IMG/VR virus record: IMGVR_UViG_3300042905_001586
Location: 1 to 22,534 of that record
From: a virus
Direction: 5' to 3' (one strand)
DNA: 22,534 nt
The notes under the pieces were generated by a model. It did not search any database, was not told where the DNA came from, and worked only from the letters and a program-made list of their open reading frames with translations. This document shows positions 22,219 to 22,534 of this stretch, one piece after another; the stretch's first letter is position 1, and each line of letters opens with the position of its first letter. Made by a program: the position numbers and the translations under genes.

Positions 22219-22534
22219 TGCGTGATGGTTTGGAGGGTGGAGTTGGAAAGGCGCTGGGGCCAGAAAGTGAAGCGCTTGATGGTGCTGTTGAGAGCGCCTG
22301 CGCCTGTTGGATTTGCACCCAATCTCAACTGGTCAACTGTCGGAATTGTTGCGCTTGTATCTTCCGTGCCTAGCGTCCCAGCATTTGCAAAATTAATTGA
22401 ATTCAGGACATAAGAAAGTGCGAACTGTTGTTGCGTTCCAAATGTGTAGGCAATGGTATTATTTGCTTGAGTTATGCCTCCTGTTACAACGCGAGCAACG
22501 CGGGCGCTTATGCCAGCGTCCGCTTGGATGCGAT
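22215..22534 (-). CDS. C-terminal part of a lectin-like (LamG-type) tail protein, truncated by window edge
   Basis: On the minus strand the frame is open from the right edge (first whole codon at 22532) to TGA at 22217-22215, giving 106 residues. They include ITQANNTIAYTFGTQQQFAL, PTVDQLRLGANPTGAGALNS and end TIKRFTFWPQRLSNSTLQTI. The final 'xIxRxTFWPxRLSNxxLQxIT' phrase is the usual last strand of concanavalin A/LamG-like domains in phage tail and fibre proteins. No start is visible because the gene continues beyond the window. Hand counts for 22321-22500 give about 37-50% G+C per 60-base line against about 65% in a gp16 line, so this domain looks foreign. It leads into the 99-residue gene through an ATGA overlap. 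Confidence 0.78.
   Translation of the reverse strand, partial: RIQADAGISARVARVVTGGITQANNTIAYTFGTQQQFALSYVLNSINFANAGTLGTEDTSATIPTVDQLRLGANPTGAGALNSTIKRFTFWPQRLSNSTLQTITQ

Noticed and set aside
1-22534. tRNA genes, CRISPR arrays, insertion sequences, integrase or attachment sites
   Set aside because: None seen on reading both strands; the window is almost fully occupied by virion and packaging genes. A tRNA or covariance-model scan was not possible here.

Overview
The window is the structural (late) half of a T7-like podovirus genome, not bacterial chromosome. The plus strand follows the T7 class III order: major capsid protein (C-terminal part only), tail tubular proteins A and B (gp11, gp12), gp13-like protein, internal virion proteins gp14, gp15 and gp16, tail fibre/tailspike (gp17), then three very small genes where T7 keeps its holin and small terminase genes. 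G+C is about 60-65% in most lines counted by hand. The lysin N-terminal domain and the set of tiny accessory genes resemble podoviruses of marine or estuarine picocyanobacteria. That host assignment is an inference of moderate confidence; no photosynthesis gene is in view.

Layout. 1-649: end of the capsid gene, followed by a strong hairpin terminator at the position of T7 T-phi. 701-7884: gp11, gp12, gp13-like, gp14 and gp15 packed with gaps or overlaps of a few bases. 7939-16389: one giant gp16-like gene of 2816 codons, about twice the T7 length. 16396-18531: tailspike. 18531-19189: overlapping tiny genes, some predicted to be membrane proteins. 19186-19205: a terminator hairpin lying across the two convergent stop codons. 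19197-22534: a second operon on the minus strand, reading right to left: end of a lectin-like (LamG-type) tail protein, a 99-residue conserved phage protein, terminase large subunit, a 73-residue protein, a peptidase M15 lysin, a 17-residue Gly/Lys peptide and a 51-residue basic protein. Most of its genes overlap at start and stop codons. There is no stretch above 60 bases without a gene.

How it works together. Capsid plus gp11/gp12/gp17 form the shell, tail and adhesion device. gp14-gp15-gp16 should form the internal core that is ejected to bridge the envelope. Terminase packages DNA, and the M15 lysin with a small membrane protein probably lyses the host.

The most unusual element is the gp16-like protein. 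Between its N- and C-terminal virion regions it carries a ParB/DdrB-like domain (GHNRHE), a zincin-like domain with an HESMH motif, and an ADP-ribosyltransferase-like domain with an H-Y-E triad, separated by Ala/Pro-rich linkers. This is the architecture of 'polyvalent' proteins delivered into a host, here built into an ejection protein. The wall-cutting domain that T7 keeps at the gp16 N-terminus is instead a lambda-endolysin-like domain at the gp15 C-terminus. The inverted terminase-lysin operon is the other departure from the T7 plan.
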